Shown: positions 1-8,229 of the stretch, in pieces | How positions within the stretch are numbered: position 1 is the stretch's first letter | Layout: each line of letters begins with the position of its first letter | DNA from: Bacteroidales bacterium | Lineage (GTDB): Bacteria > Bacteroidota > Bacteroidia > Bacteroidales > UBA932 | DNA: 64,000 nucleotides | NCBI GenBank assembly: GCA_017429205.1 | Contig: JAFRPH010000062.1 | Span: forward strand, 124,001 to 188,000 | Direction of reading: 5' to 3' | Translations under genes and position numbers: made by a program | Notes under the pieces: model-generated | The model's database searches: none | Told to the model about the DNA's origin: nothing | The model's input: only the letters and a program-made list of their open reading frames with translations

Positions 1-819
1 CAGCGGCTCGTCGTGGAGGCTGATGACATTGACACTGCCCAGCTGGGAGATCGTCATCTTGCGCTTGGGGTAGCCTTCCATGCCCGGAACGTACTTGAAG
101 CGGACCATGTGGTTCTCGCAGGTGGCGACCAGCTTCTGCACATACTCCGTTTCCGTGGCGGGATTCAGCGAGCAGAGGACTTCCTTGATGGCGTCGTGGT
201 TCGTTTCTATATAAGAGAACGCCTCGTCCGGCGTGCCGAGGTCCGGGACGTCCGCGGGAACGTCGCCGGGCGTTGCCGTGAAGAAGCCCAGGACCTTGTA
301 GCCGGTGTCGTCCGACTCGGTCATCGCCCGGAAGGCCGACAGCATGTTGGGCTCCGTGCCCACGAGGACGACGGGGTACGTGTTGGCGCCCCGCCGACGG
401 ATGCGGGCGATGACCCGCCGCATCAGCAGGTGCCAGATGACATAGAGGAAGCCCGTCAGGACCGCTTGTAGAAGGAGGAGCTTTCCCTGGAGAACCAGCT
501 CGTAGATGATGGCCATCAGCCCGTTGTACAGGATGAAGGTCACGGCGGCGTCCAGGATGGCGCGGTTGGCGATGTTCACGGCGGAGCGGTCGCGCTCGTT
601 CACTTTGACACCCGCCAGCCAGGCGGTGAGGAGGCAGCTGATCACGAGGAGGAACCAGGAGCCGGTCTGCTCGTACAGGGGAAGGTTCTTTTCGCGCACC
701 ATCCCGGTCCCGTACAGGAGAAACGCGAGCACGCCGCATTGGATGACGATGTCCCCCAGCAGCGTGGGCAACTTGTAGAACAGGGTTTCCTTGGTGGCGG
801 TCTTGATGATGCTCAACAT
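1..819 (-). CDS. Polyprenyl glycosylphosphotransferase, 5' part only (runs off the window)
   Basis: Reading leftwards from an ATG at 819, the frame is open to the window edge (273 codons). The product starts MLSIIKTATKETLFYKLP and shows several hydrophobic segments (about residues 18-35, 50-65, 85-110), then a cytosolic Rossmann-like region with 'YPVVLVGTEPNM'. This is the usual N-terminal half (membrane helices plus CoA_binding_3-type domain) of WbaP/WcaJ-like enzymes. These transfer a sugar-1-phosphate to undecaprenyl phosphate to start capsule or exopolysaccharide repeat units at the inner membrane. The C-terminal catalytic 'bacterial sugar transferase' domain lies outside the window, so the activity is inferred from architecture and from the neighbouring rfbA, Wza-like and Wzc-like genes. 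It is transcribed divergently from rfbA. Confidence 0.8.
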   Translation of the reverse strand, partial: MLSIIKTATKETLFYKLPTLLGDIVIQCGVLAFLLYGTGMVREKNLPLYEQTGSWFLLVISCLLTAWLAGVKVNERDRSAVNIANRAILDAAVTFILYNGLMAIIYELVLQGKLLLLQAVLTGFLYVIWHLLMRRVIARIRRRGANTYPVVLVGTEPNMLSAFRAMTESDDTGYKVLGFFTATPGDVPADVPDLGTPDEAFSYIETNHDAIKEVLCSLNPATETEYVQKLVATCENHMVRFKYVPGMEGYPKRKMTISQLGSVNVISLHDEPL

Positions 820-859
820 AAAAGCGGGTGCTTTGCAAGGCAAAGTTAGCATTTTTTCA

Positions 860-867
860 TATATTTG
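860..867 (+). promoter_or_regulatory. Bacteroidota -7 box (TATATTTG) for rfbA
   Basis: TATATTTG fits the TAnnTTTG consensus of the primary Bacteroidota sigma factor and ends 18 bases before the rfbA ATG. A TTTG lies at 832-835, but the 24-base gap is longer than usual, so only the -7 half is convincing. Confidence 0.5.
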
Positions 868-885
868 CTGTCCAAACCAAGCATT

Positions 886-1752
886 ATGAAAGGAATCGTT
901 CTCGCCGGCGGCAGCGGCACCCGCCTCTATCCCATCACCAAGGGAGTCTCGAAGCAGCTCCTGCCCATCTATGACAAGCCGATGATCTACTATCCGGTGT
1001 CCGTGCTGATGATGGCCGGCATCCGGGAGATCCTCATCATCTCCACGCCGCACGACCTGCCGGGCTTCGAGCGCCTCCTCGGCGACGGATCCGACTTCGG
1101 CGTGAAGTTCTCCTATGCGGAGCAACCCTCGCCGGACGGCCTCGCCCAGGCCTTCATCATCGGTCGGGAGTTCATCGGGAGCGACACGGCCTGTATGGTG
1201 CTGGGAGACAACATCTTCCATGGCGCGGGGTTCGAATCGCAACTGAAGCAGGCCGTGGCCGATGCGGAGCGCGGGATGGCGACCGTCTTCGGCTACTGGG
1301 TCTCCGATCCGGAGCGCTACGGCGTCGCGGAGTTCGATGCGGAGGGCAAGTGCATATCCATCGAGGAGAAGCCGGCCCAGCCCAAGTCCAACTATGCCGT
1401 CACCGGCCTGTATTTCTACCCCAACAAGGTGGTCGATGTCGCCGCCGCGGTGAAGCCTTCCGCCCGCGGCGAACTGGAAATCACCTCCGTGAACCAGGCC
1501 TTCCTGGCGGACGGCGAGCTGCTCGTGCAGACGCTCGGACGCGGTTTCGCCTGGCTGGACACCGGTACCCACGAGTCCCTCGCGGAAGCGTCCACCTATA
1601 TCGAAGTCATCGAGAAGCGGCAGGGCCTCAAGATCGCCTGTCTCGAGGAAATCGCCTACCGGAGCGGCTGGATCACGCGGGAAAAACTCCACGAAGTCGC
1701 GTACCCGATGCGCAAGAACCAGTACGGTCAATATTTGCTCGATCTCGCATAG
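886..1752 (+). CDS. rfbA: Glucose-1-phosphate thymidylyltransferase (RmlA)
   Basis: 288 residues, a normal length for the family. It makes dTDP-glucose from dTTP and glucose-1-phosphate, the first step towards dTDP-rhamnose and related sugars. Visible signatures are the nucleotide-binding loop GGSGTRLYP (residues 8-16), [23 protein letters not shown] and [20 protein letters not shown]. The start chosen is the ATG at 886. A TTG 21 bases upstream extends the frame but would lie inside the promoter. No rfbB, rfbC or rfbD is nearby, so the later steps must be encoded elsewhere. Its place between the glycosylphosphotransferase and the export genes points to surface polysaccharide synthesis. Confidence 0.95.
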   Translation: MKGIVLAGGSGTRLYPITKGVSKQLLPIYDKPMIYYPVSVLMMAGIREILIISTPHDLPGFERLLGDGSDFGVKFSYAEQPSPDGLAQAFIIGREFIGSDTACMVLGDNIFHGAGFESQLKQAVADAERGMATVFGYWVSDPERYGVAEFDAEGKCISIEEKPAQPKSNYAVTGLYFYPNKVVDVAAAVKPSARGELEITSVNQAFLADGELLVQTLGRGFAWLDTGTHESLAEASTYIEVIEKRQGLKIACLEEIAYRSGWITREKLHEVAYPMRKNQYGQYLLDLA

Positions 1753-1773
1753 GGGAAATCCGAATTTAATGCG

Positions 1774-1781
1774 TATATTTG
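1774..1781 (+). promoter_or_regulatory. Bacteroidota -7 box (TATATTTG) for the Wza-like gene
   Basis: TATATTTG lies 22 bases before the ATG at 1804, in the gap after rfbA. No clear -33 TTTG is seen at the right distance. Confidence 0.5.
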
Positions 1782-1803
1782 CATTCTTGGTACAAGACTA
1801 CAA

Positions 1804-2655
1804 ATGCGCATTTATATGACTTCTTTCAACAGAATCATCCGGGCTGTCGTCCTTTCCGGGGCGATGGCTCTGCTTTTCTCCTGCTCGACCCCGACGAATA
1901 TCGCTTATATTCAGGACGTAAGGGAGGGGACCGTCCTCACGCCGCCCTCGGCCTCCGCGATCCGGCTCAAGCCGATGGACCAGATTTCCATCATCGTGAG
2001 CTGCCGCGACCCGCAGGTCGCCGCGATGTTCAACCTGCCTACCTATACCCGCCGCATCGGCGAGCAGTCGAACCTTTCCGCGAATCTCGGCTCCAACAGC
2101 ACCGGCATGTCCGGCTACACGGTCGGCTCCAACGGCGCCATCGACTTCCCGATCATCGGCGAAGTCATCGTCTCCGGGCTCACCCGCGAGCAGGCGGCCG
2201 ATCTCATCAAGGAGCGCCTGGTGGACAGCAAGCAGATCAAGGACCCGGTCGTCACCGTGGAGTTCATGAACCTGGGCTTCAGCGTCCTGGGTGAAGTCGT
2301 GCGCCCCGGCCGCTATGCCATCGACCGGGACCGGTTCACCGTCCTGGACGCGCTCAGCCGCGCCGGCGACCTCACCATCGACGGCCAGCGGGAGAACGTC
2401 ACGCTCCTCCGCAACGAGGGCGGCAGGGACGAGGTCTACCAGATCAATCTGCTGAACGCCCAGTCGCTCTATTCCTCCCCGGCGTTCTATGTCCAGCAGG
2501 GGGACATCATCTATGTGACGCCCAACGAGCGTCGTCAGCGCGAGTCCACCATCAACGGCAACACCATCCGTTCCACTTCCTTCTGGATCTCCCTCTCCTC
2601 GCTCGCCACGTCCGTGGCCGTCCTCGTCATCAACTCCGTCCGGCTCAGCAAATAA
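1804..2655 (+). CDS. Polysaccharide export lipoprotein, Wza-like
   Basis: 283 residues. An N-terminal signal ends in the lipobox-like LLFSC, with C27 as the lipidated cysteine. The mature part has a Poly_export region (LKPMDQISIIVSCRDP, about residues 58-75), an extended 'GSNGAIDFPIIGEVIVSGL' strand typical of this family, and a soluble-ligand-binding (SLBB) region 'VVRPGRYAIDRDRFTVLDAL'. A C-terminal hydrophobic helix (about 258-280) resembles the outer-membrane helix of Wza. The family forms the outer-membrane exit channel for capsule or exopolysaccharide and works with a Wzc-type co-polymerase, which is the next gene 6 bases downstream. An alternative start is M5. Confidence 0.9.
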   Translation: MRIYMTSFNRIIRAVVLSGAMALLFSCSTPTNIAYIQDVREGTVLTPPSASAIRLKPMDQISIIVSCRDPQVAAMFNLPTYTRRIGEQSNLSANLGSNSTGMSGYTVGSNGAIDFPIIGEVIVSGLTREQAADLIKERLVDSKQIKDPVVTVEFMNLGFSVLGEVVRPGRYAIDRDRFTVLDALSRAGDLTIDGQRENVTLLRNEGGRDEVYQINLLNAQSLYSSPAFYVQQGDIIYVTPNERRQRESTINGNTIRSTSFWISLSSLATSVAVLVINSVRLSK

Positions 2656-2661
2656 ACCATT

Positions 2662-5088
2662 ATGGAAAACGATAAGAATGTAAAACCCGCCGTGCAGGAA
2701 GAGACTCCGATGTCCATCCGCGACATCTGGAACCTCTGTATCAACCATTGGAAATGGTTCGTCCTGTCGGTCGTCGTATGCCTTGCCGCCGCGAGCTTCT
2801 ACATCCTCCGGTCCGTGCCGGTGTACAGCCGGAGTTCCTCGGTCCTGATCAAGGAGGACCGCCGTTCCGGTTCCGTCTCCGCCGACATCGCATCCGCCTT
2901 CTCGGACCTCGGGGTCGGCCAGACCTGGGTGAACGTGAGCAACGAGCTCGTCAACTTCACCTCCCCGGACCTGCTCATGCAGGTGGTCAAGAACCTGAAC
3001 CTGGACGTGAACTACATCCGGGACGGTTTCTTCCACGACTACACACTGTACGGCAGCTCCCTTCCGGTCCGTGTCCGGTTCCTGGACATTCCCCAGAACG
3101 CCGGCGCGTCGATGACCGTCACCCCCGTCGATTCCGCCACCATCCGGCTGGACGATTTCGTATACCTGGGTGAGAAGGTGAAGGGAAGCCAGCAGGTCGC
3201 CTATGGGGATACCGTGGAAACGGCCGCCGGCCAGATCATCGTGGAACCCGCCGAGTACAAGGGCAAGTTCGACTTCCCCGTGCATGTGACGCGTGCCGGA
3301 TTCCAGTCCGCCACCCGCGGCTGCCGGGGCCGGCTGAGTGCCGCCCTGAACGGCAAGAACACCACCGTCATCGACCTGACCTACCGGGACGTGAACACCC
3401 AGCGGGCGGAAGACGTCCTCCGGATGATCATCAACGTGTACAACGAGAACTGGATCAAGGACAAGAACCAGATCTCCATCTCCACGAACGAGTTCATCGC
3501 CGAGCGCCTGAACATCATCGAGCAGGAGCTGGGTTCCGTGGACAAGACCATCACCACCTACCGGTCCGAGCACCGGCTGCCGGACTACGCCTCCGCGGCG
3601 CAGATGGACATGCAGATCTCCGCCGAGGCCGGCAAGCAGCTGATGGACCTGAACAACCAGCTGTCCATCGCCCGCTACCTCCAGTCGGACATCCGCTCCG
3701 CCGGGAACGGCTCTCTGCTGCCTGCGAACGTGGGCCTGAACGACGCCAGCACCCGCGCGCAGATCGAGCAGTACAACACCTCGATGCTGCAGCGCAACCG
3801 CCTCGTGGAGAGCTCCTCCGAGGAGAACCTCCTGGTGAAGGACCTGGACCAGCAGCTCTCTTCGCTTCGCGGCGCGGTCCTCACCTCGCTGGACAACTAC
3901 ATCAAGGCCCTGAACGTGCAGATCCAGTCCTCCCAGCGCGTGCAGTCCTCTTCGCAGGCGCGTGTGAGCGACATTCCGCTGCAGGCGGGCCAGCTGCTCT
4001 CCGACGAGCGTCAGCAGAAGGTCAAGGAGGCCCTGTACCTCTTCCTCCTGCAGAAGCGTGAGGAGAACGAGCTTTCGCAGGCCTTCACGGCCTATGCCAC
4101 CCGCGTGGTCGCCTCACCGAGCGGTCCCGCCGCCCCGATCGCCCCGAACAAGAAGATGATCCTGCTCGTGGCGCTGCTGCTGGGCCTGGCCATCCCGTTC
4201 GCCTGGTTCTACCTCCGGGAGGTCCTGGACACCACCGTCCGTGGCCGGAAGGACGTCGAGAACCTGTCCGTCCCGTTCCTTGGCGAGCTTCCGTCCTCCG
4301 CCGAGAAGCGCAAGTTCTATGAGCGCCCCCGCATCACCGACAAGCCGGAAGACCGGAAGATCGTGGTGAAGCCGCACAGCCGCAATCTCATCAACGAGGC
4401 GTTCCGCGTCGTCCGCACGAACCTCGAGTTCATGCGGGGCAAGGAGCCCGGCTGCCGCGTCGTGATGGTCACCTCCTTCAACGTGGGCTCCGGCAAGACG
4501 TTCGTGACCTCCAACCTTGCCACGGCCCTGGCCGTGAAGGGCCGCAGGGTCATCGCGGTGGACCTGGACCTGCGCAAGCGCTCCCTCGGCGTCTTCGCCG
4601 GCCAGCCCAAGCAGGGCGTCGCGGACTACCTCTCCGGCAAGGTCGCCGACTGGCATCCGCTGGTGGTGCACCAGGTGGGCGGCAACGCCCTGGATGTCCT
4701 CCCGGTGGGCAAGATGCCGCCCAACCCGGCTGAACTTCTCGCGGAACCGACGCTCGCCGCACTCCTGAACGAGCTTCGGAACGAATACGACTACGTCCTC
4801 CTGGACTGCCCGCCCATCGAGATCGTCACCGACTCCGACCTCATCGCCCCGAATGCGGATATGACCGCGTTCGTCGTCCGCGCCGGCCTGCTGGAGCGCT
4901 CGATGCTCCCGCAGATCGACAAGTACTACAAGGCGAAGAAGTACAATGGCATGGCCATCCTCCTGAACGGCACCGACAGCACCGGCCGCTACGGTTACAA
5001 GTACGGCTACAAGTACGGCTACGGCAACTACGGCTCCTATGGACATTACGGTTCAAAGGAGGAAGATGACGACAAGCAGGATGCGTAA
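2662..5088 (+). CDS. Wzc-like polysaccharide co-polymerase / BY-kinase
   Basis: 808 residues. Domain order: Wzz chain-length region with a first membrane helix (about residues 30-50), a long periplasmic coiled-coil region, a second helix after 'APIAPNKKMILLVALLL', then a cytoplasmic bacterial tyrosine kinase domain. The kinase shows Walker A GSGKT (609-613), Walker A' VDLDLRKR (from 633) and Walker B LLDCPP (D715). The tail from about residue 775 holds nine tyrosines spaced by glycines, the usual autophosphorylation cluster, and ends in an acidic stretch. The protein controls polymer length and export through cyclic phosphorylation of the tail. It follows the Wza-like gene closely, and its 3' end overlaps the next gene's start. 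Confidence 0.93.
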   Translation: MENDKNVKPAVQEETPMSIRDIWNLCINHWKWFVLSVVVCLAAASFYILRSVPVYSRSSSVLIKEDRRSGSVSADIASAFSDLGVGQTWVNVSNELVNFTSPDLLMQVVKNLNLDVNYIRDGFFHDYTLYGSSLPVRVRFLDIPQNAGASMTVTPVDSATIRLDDFVYLGEKVKGSQQVAYGDTVETAAGQIIVEPAEYKGKFDFPVHVTRAGFQSATRGCRGRLSAALNGKNTTVIDLTYRDVNTQRAEDVLRMIINVYNENWIKDKNQISISTNEFIAERLNIIEQELGSVDKTITTYRSEHRLPDYASAAQMDMQISAEAGKQLMDLNNQLSIARYLQSDIRSAGNGSLLPANVGLNDASTRAQIEQYNTSMLQRNRLVESSSEENLLVKDLDQQLSSLRGAVLTSLDNYIKALNVQIQSSQRVQSSSQARVSDIPLQAGQLLSDERQQKVKEALYLFLLQKREENELSQAFTAYATRVVASPSGPAAPIAPNKKMILLVALLLGLAIPFAWFYLREVLDTTVRGRKDVENLSVPFLGELPSSAEKRKFYERPRITDKPEDRKIVVKPHSRNLINEAFRVVRTNLEFMRGKEPGCRVVMVTSFNVGSGKTFVTSNLATALAVKGRRVIAVDLDLRKRSLGVFAGQPKQGVADYLSGKVADWHPLVVHQVGGNALDVLPVGKMPPNPAELLAEPTLAALLNELRNEYDYVLLDCPPIEIVTDSDLIAPNADMTAFVVRAGLLERSMLPQIDKYYKAKKYNGMAILLNGTDSTGRYGYKYGYKYGYGNYGSYGHYGSKEEDDDKQDA

Positions 5089-6226
5089 TCTTATGAGAAA
5101 CAATGTCATGCCCGGCCTGGCCGGGCATCTCTTTTTGCTGCTGGCCCTGGCCTTTGCCTCATGCTCGGGTCCGGACGTGCTGAACCTGTTCGTGGGCACC
5201 TACTCCGACGGGTTCTATGCCTATGACTTCGACCAGAAGACCGGAAAGTTCCTCGGGGAAGGCCCCGTCGCCAAGGCGGAAATGCCCAACCCGTCCTATC
5301 TGACGGTCGATGGCAACAAGGTCTACGCGGTCTCCGAAATGTCCGACACCCGCGCCTCCGTCTGGGCCTGGCGCTGGGCCGGCAACGGCTTCGAGCTTAT
5401 CAATTCTCAGCCGACCGGTGTCATGCCGTCTTCTGTCATTTCGAGCGAAGTCGAGAAATCTCCCTTCCGTGGCGAGGACCCCTGCTACGTCTCCACCGAC
5501 GGCACCCTCCTCGCCGTCGCCAACTATTCCGGCGGCACCCTGGCGACCTACCGCCTCCGCGAGGACGGCAGCATCGCCCCGCTGGACTCGCTGCTCGTCT
5601 CGGGCGTCGGCGGTCCCGACCTTTCCCGCCAGGAGGCCCCGCATGTGCATTGTGCCATCTTCTCTCCCGACGGCAAGCACCTGTTCTTCAGTGAGTTCAG
5701 TGCCGATGAAATCGGCCGTCTGGACGTCTATGCCGGGGGAGTGCGCAACTATTGCCGCGCGGCCACCCTGCATTCCGACTACGGTCCCCGGCACCTGCTG
5801 TTCGACGCGTCCGGCCGGCATCTGTACGTGATCGGCGAGCTCTCCGGCGACATCACCGTCTTCGATTATGCCGATGGCAACCTGACCGAAAAGCAGGTGA
5901 TCAAGGCCGACCGGATGGACGCCCGCGGCGCAGCGGACCTCCATTTCTCGCCCGACGGCAAGTTCCTGTACGCCTCCCTCCGCCTCCGCGGCGACGGCAT
6001 CGTCGTCTTCGAGGTCGGCCCCGGCGGTTTCCTGAACTACGTCGGCTACACGGCCACCGGCCCCCACCCGCGCAACTTCAACATCACCCCCAACGGCCGC
6101 TACGTCCTCGTCTGCTGCCGTGACAACGACTCCGTCGAAGTATACGCCCGCGACGCCTCCACCGGCCTCCTCACCTTCACCGGCGACCGCCTCCCGGTCA
6201 CCCGGCCGGTTTACGTGGGCTGGTAA
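5066..6226 (+). CDS. Beta-propeller lactonase-family lipoprotein (6-phosphogluconolactonase-like)
   Basis: 386 residues from the ATG at 5066, which follows a GGAGG-containing purine run and overlaps the kinase gene by 23 bases. Other in-frame ATGs lie at 5081 and 5093. A signal peptide ends FASC (C33), so this is probably a lipoprotein. The rest matches the seven-bladed lactonase family, with repeated 'SPDGK-LF/LY' blades, HVHCAIFSPDGKHLFFSEF and HPRNFNITPNGRYVLVCCRD. Cytoplasmic members hydrolyse 6-phosphogluconolactone. An exported form next to capsule genes may act on something else, so the substrate is open. Two dispersed repeat elements are read through in frame, one encoding residues 14-22 of the signal peptide and one encoding about residues 123-133. 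Confidence 0.82.
   Translation: MTTSRMRNLMRNNVMPGLAGHLFLLLALAFASCSGPDVLNLFVGTYSDGFYAYDFDQKTGKFLGEGPVAKAEMPNPSYLTVDGNKVYAVSEMSDTRASVWAWRWAGNGFELINSQPTGVMPSSVISSEVEKSPFRGEDPCYVSTDGTLLAVANYSGGTLATYRLREDGSIAPLDSLLVSGVGGPDLSRQEAPHVHCAIFSPDGKHLFFSEFSADEIGRLDVYAGGVRNYCRAATLHSDYGPRHLLFDASGRHLYVIGELSGDITVFDYADGNLTEKQVIKADRMDARGAADLHFSPDGKFLYASLRLRGDGIVVFEVGPGGFLNYVGYTATGPHPRNFNITPNGRYVLVCCRDNDSVEVYARDASTGLLTFTGDRLPVTRPVYVGW
5105..5130. repeat. Dispersed palindrome, family P1, inside a coding region
   Basis: Perfect 10-base arms ATGCCCGGCC / GGCCGGGCAT around a single T. It is related to copies at 7872, 18221-18279, 46831 and 46865. Here it is translated in frame as part of the signal peptide of the lactonase-like lipoprotein. 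Confidence 0.8.
5434..5462. repeat. Dispersed imperfect palindrome, family P2, inside a coding region
   Basis: Core ATTTCGAGCGAAGTCGAG followed by AAATC, nearly identical to a copy at 45846-45873. Here it is read in frame as SVISSEVEKSPF within the propeller protein. Similar elements are, to my knowledge, scattered in many Bacteroidota genomes. Confidence 0.75.
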
Positions 6227-6280
6227 TCCCTCGTGATAGGGTTTCCTTAGACTGTTCATTCTCAATGATTTACACTGTGG

Positions 6281-6304
6281 TCTATGTCCTGTTTGGGGCA
6301 TAGA
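6281..6304. repeat. REP-like stem-loop, family R1, copy 1
   Basis: TCTATGTCC / GGGCATAGA arms around TGTTTG. It shares the core and an adjacent TGATTGACA tail with the copy at 7725. It lies 5' of the RAYT gene. Confidence 0.75.
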
Positions 6305-6462
6305 CTCTTTATTAATAGACTGATTGACAAGCATTTGCGTTTTCTTGACATTCTTCCCACGCGGGGGCTCCAGTGCTTGTCCTATTTCGCACGGCCTCGC
6401 CAGGACCTTCTTCTTTTCCCTCGCAACTGCTTCTTCCTCATTATCTGTCCTTTAGCCTCACG

Positions 6463-6486
6463 TCTATGTCCCGATTGGGACACAGA
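6463..6486. repeat. REP-like stem-loop, family R1, copy 2
   Basis: TCTATGTCCC / GGGACACAGA arms with a short loop. Same 24-base layout as copies 1 and 3. Confidence 0.75.
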
Positions 6487-6690
6487 TTAGGCGTCAAGAC
6501 GTTGAGTATCAATGTTCTCCATAATCCCTTCTAGGAAGGGACAAAGACTGAACGAATAAGCGGTCACCATCAAGGAAAAACGCGGGCGGCTTCGCCAAAT
6601 GCCTGCCGCAACGACCAGTCCATCCTTCTCGAATCGAAAGAAAAGCATAAAGTATATACTGAAACAACACATATTGCCGGCGGGACATAA

Positions 6691-6698
6691 TATCTTTG
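6691..6698 (+). promoter_or_regulatory. Possible -7 box (TATCTTTG) for the first RAYT gene
   Basis: TATCTTTG lies 40 bases before the ATG at 6739. No TTTG is present at the expected -33 distance. Confidence 0.35.
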
Positions 6699-6738
6699 GA
6701 TGAATCGACCTATAATTGTGCTTCAAAACGGTTGAGCC

Positions 6739-7680
6739 ATGAAGCGAAGAAGATTCCGTCCCGGTTGTGTACATCACATTTATCAGCGTCCCAAGCACGG
6801 CATCGTCCTGTTTCACACGCTGCGTGATTTCCTGGTGTTTCTCACTATTTTCTTTGTCGCCAAGGAAAAGTCGCCCGTGCGCATCCTGGGCGTCTGTCCG
6901 ATGATTGACCACCTCCACACGGTCTTGGAGGCGGACCGGAAAGAGGATATGTCGGCCTTTGTGCAAGATTACACGTCCAAGTTCGTCAAGGAGTATGACC
7001 GCTCCTTGGACAAAAACTCCGGTCGACTCTTCACCACCCGGTATGGATGCGCTCCCAAGCGGAATACCAAGGACGCCCGAAGTGCCATCGCCTACGTGTA
7101 CAATAACGCGCCGGAACGAAAACTGTGTGAGCGGGCGATTGAATACAAATGGAACCTGTTGGCTTTTGCCCACAGTAATCATCCCTTCTCCCAGAAAATC
7201 GTCCTGAAGAAGGCGAGTCCGGCATTGAGAAAATCCATGAATCGCGTCTCGGCCTTTCATCGGAGCAAGACAGCCTTGGGATACGCCGTCCTCGGCCAAC
7301 TGTTCAAGGGGTTGGACCGGAATGAGGTGCTGCAATTGACGGATTTCATCCTTGCAACGTATTGTAACGTTGATTTCCAACGGACAATCAGTTTCTACGG
7401 CTCGCTGGAGACCATGATTATCGCCATTGATTCCAATACCGGGAACGATTACAATTTCAAAGAGGAGTTTGTCGGCTATACGGATGCCGTGTATGCGAGA
7501 ATGGGGGCTATGCTTCGGCGCAGGACCGGTCTAAGCGATCTGAAGGCTATCATGAAACTGCCCGAAAGCCAGCGTAGGGAACTATATGCCTATCTTTTAG
7601 CGCAAGGGGATTTCATCCCGCGGCAGGTGGAAAAGTATCTCCAACTTCCGAGTTCTGCCAGGCTGAAGGCAAAAAAGTGA
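6739..7680 (+). CDS. REP-associated tyrosine transposase (RAYT), first type
   Basis: 313 residues. The N-terminal half has the Y1/HUH single-strand transposase hallmarks: HLH at 58-60 ('MIDHLHTVL') and the tyrosine motif YVYNN at 119-123, which aligns with the 'YIHNN' motif of RAYT proteins, making Y119 the likely nucleophile. The C-terminal ~150 residues are a longer extension. RAYTs are single-copy domesticated relatives of IS200/IS605 transposases that cut and mobilise REP hairpins. This gene is flanked by three copies of one stem-loop (6281, 6463, 7725), the expected arrangement. It lies at the edge of an AT-richer block. The family is clear; in vivo activity is unknown. Confidence 0.85.
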   Translation: MKRRRFRPGCVHHIYQRPKHGIVLFHTLRDFLVFLTIFFVAKEKSPVRILGVCPMIDHLHTVLEADRKEDMSAFVQDYTSKFVKEYDRSLDKNSGRLFTTRYGCAPKRNTKDARSAIAYVYNNAPERKLCERAIEYKWNLLAFAHSNHPFSQKIVLKKASPALRKSMNRVSAFHRSKTALGYAVLGQLFKGLDRNEVLQLTDFILATYCNVDFQRTISFYGSLETMIIAIDSNTGNDYNFKEEFVGYTDAVYARMGAMLRRRTGLSDLKAIMKLPESQRRELYAYLLAQGDFIPRQVEKYLQLPSSARLKAKK

Positions 7681-7724
7681 GGTGCGTATAGTAAGCTCTT
7701 GATGCTCAGTGTCTTGCCTCGTGG

Positions 7725-7748
7725 TCTCTGTCCCGTAAAGGACACAGA
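7725..7748. repeat. REP-like stem-loop, family R1, copy 3
   Basis: TCTCTGTCCC / GGACACAGA arms. It sits 44 bases downstream of the RAYT stop and is followed by TGATTGACA, as in copy 1. Confidence 0.75.
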
Positions 7749-7871
7749 CTACAACGCAACTATTTGATTGACAGCCTTTTCCCGTTTTTTGCCCATGTCA
7801 GCCTGTCCAACCAGCCCCGAATTTCGCATGGTCCCTACAAAAAGTGTAGATTATTTATGTTTATTTCACTT

Positions 7872-7925
7872 CGTCATGCCCGGCCTGATCGGGCATCTCT
7901 CGGCTTGACCGGGAAGAATGATGCG
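7872..7925. repeat. Compound P1 palindrome in an intergenic region
   Basis: A full P1 element (ATGCCCGGCC...CGGGCAT) is followed directly by a decayed second element (GGCTTGACCGGGAA...ATGATG). This is the same paired arrangement as the in-gene copy at 18221-18279. The rest of 7749-7953 holds nothing else I can name. Confidence 0.65.
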
Positions 7926-7953
7926 AAATCCTTACTGATAAGTGTTCTTCTTC

Positions 7954-7984
7954 TTGTTTTATTCATCATTCAGCGGTAAATTTG
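7954..7984 (+). promoter_or_regulatory. Promoter for the small ORF / BspA-type lipoprotein pair
   Basis: TTG at 7954-7956, a 20-base gap, then TAAATTTG at 7977-7984. This matches Bacteroidota -33/-7 spacing. The first ATG of the transcript is at 8026. Confidence 0.65.
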
Positions 7985-8025
7985 CAAATTGTAGTGTAGA
8001 TAACTCAAAAACATTAAGCTTATTT

Positions 8026-8217
8026 ATGAATAAACTATCAAGTAGGGGATTCTATGAGGTCCCCGTTTGCGAAGTTCTCGATTTGATTCAGGAGAAGAGT
8101 TTTCTCGAAACGGAACCTTATTCTTCGTCAGAATTTTCTGCAAATCCCAATTGGGGCGGTAATGATCGCTCTGGAGGAGATTTGGGCGGTTCTGGTAGTA
8201 GCCACGTAGGTTTGTAA
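8026..8217 (+). CDS. Small protein of unknown function upstream of the BspA-type lipoprotein
   Basis: 63 residues from the ATG at 8026, with no signal peptide and no membrane segment. It begins MNKLSSRGFYEVPVCEVLDL and ends in a glycine/serine-rich tail (NWGGNDRSGGDLGGSGSS). The 'YE-x-P-x-x-E-(hydrophobic)' block is shared with the small ORF at 12379-12537, and both sit directly before a large lipoprotein gene and behind their own promoter. I know of similar unnamed short ORFs in Bacteroidales but no assigned role. It could be a leader, a regulator or a peptide precursor. The next gene starts 12 bases after its stop. Confidence 0.6.
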   Translation: MNKLSSRGFYEVPVCEVLDLIQEKSFLETEPYSSSEFSANPNWGGNDRSGGDLGGSGSSHVGL

Positions 8218-8229
8218 TTCATTCACGAA

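Larger units (their letters stand above)
6227..6738. other. AT-rich intergenic stretch with two REP-like stem-loops
   Basis: No convincing gene. It contains the stem-loops at 6281-6304 and 6463-6486 and the promoter-like box at 6691, and leads into the RAYT gene. The short open frames here have no recognisable protein character. Confidence 0.6.

Noticed and set aside
1798..3573. 591-codon open frame on the minus strand opposite the Wza- and Wzc-like genes
   Set aside because: Low-complexity, Gly/Val/Asp/His-rich translation with no domain; it mirrors the GC-biased third positions of the real plus-strand genes.
6487..7380. 297-codon minus-strand open frame opposite the first RAYT
   Set aside because: The plus strand has HLH and YVYNN motifs in the right order; the minus product has no family character.
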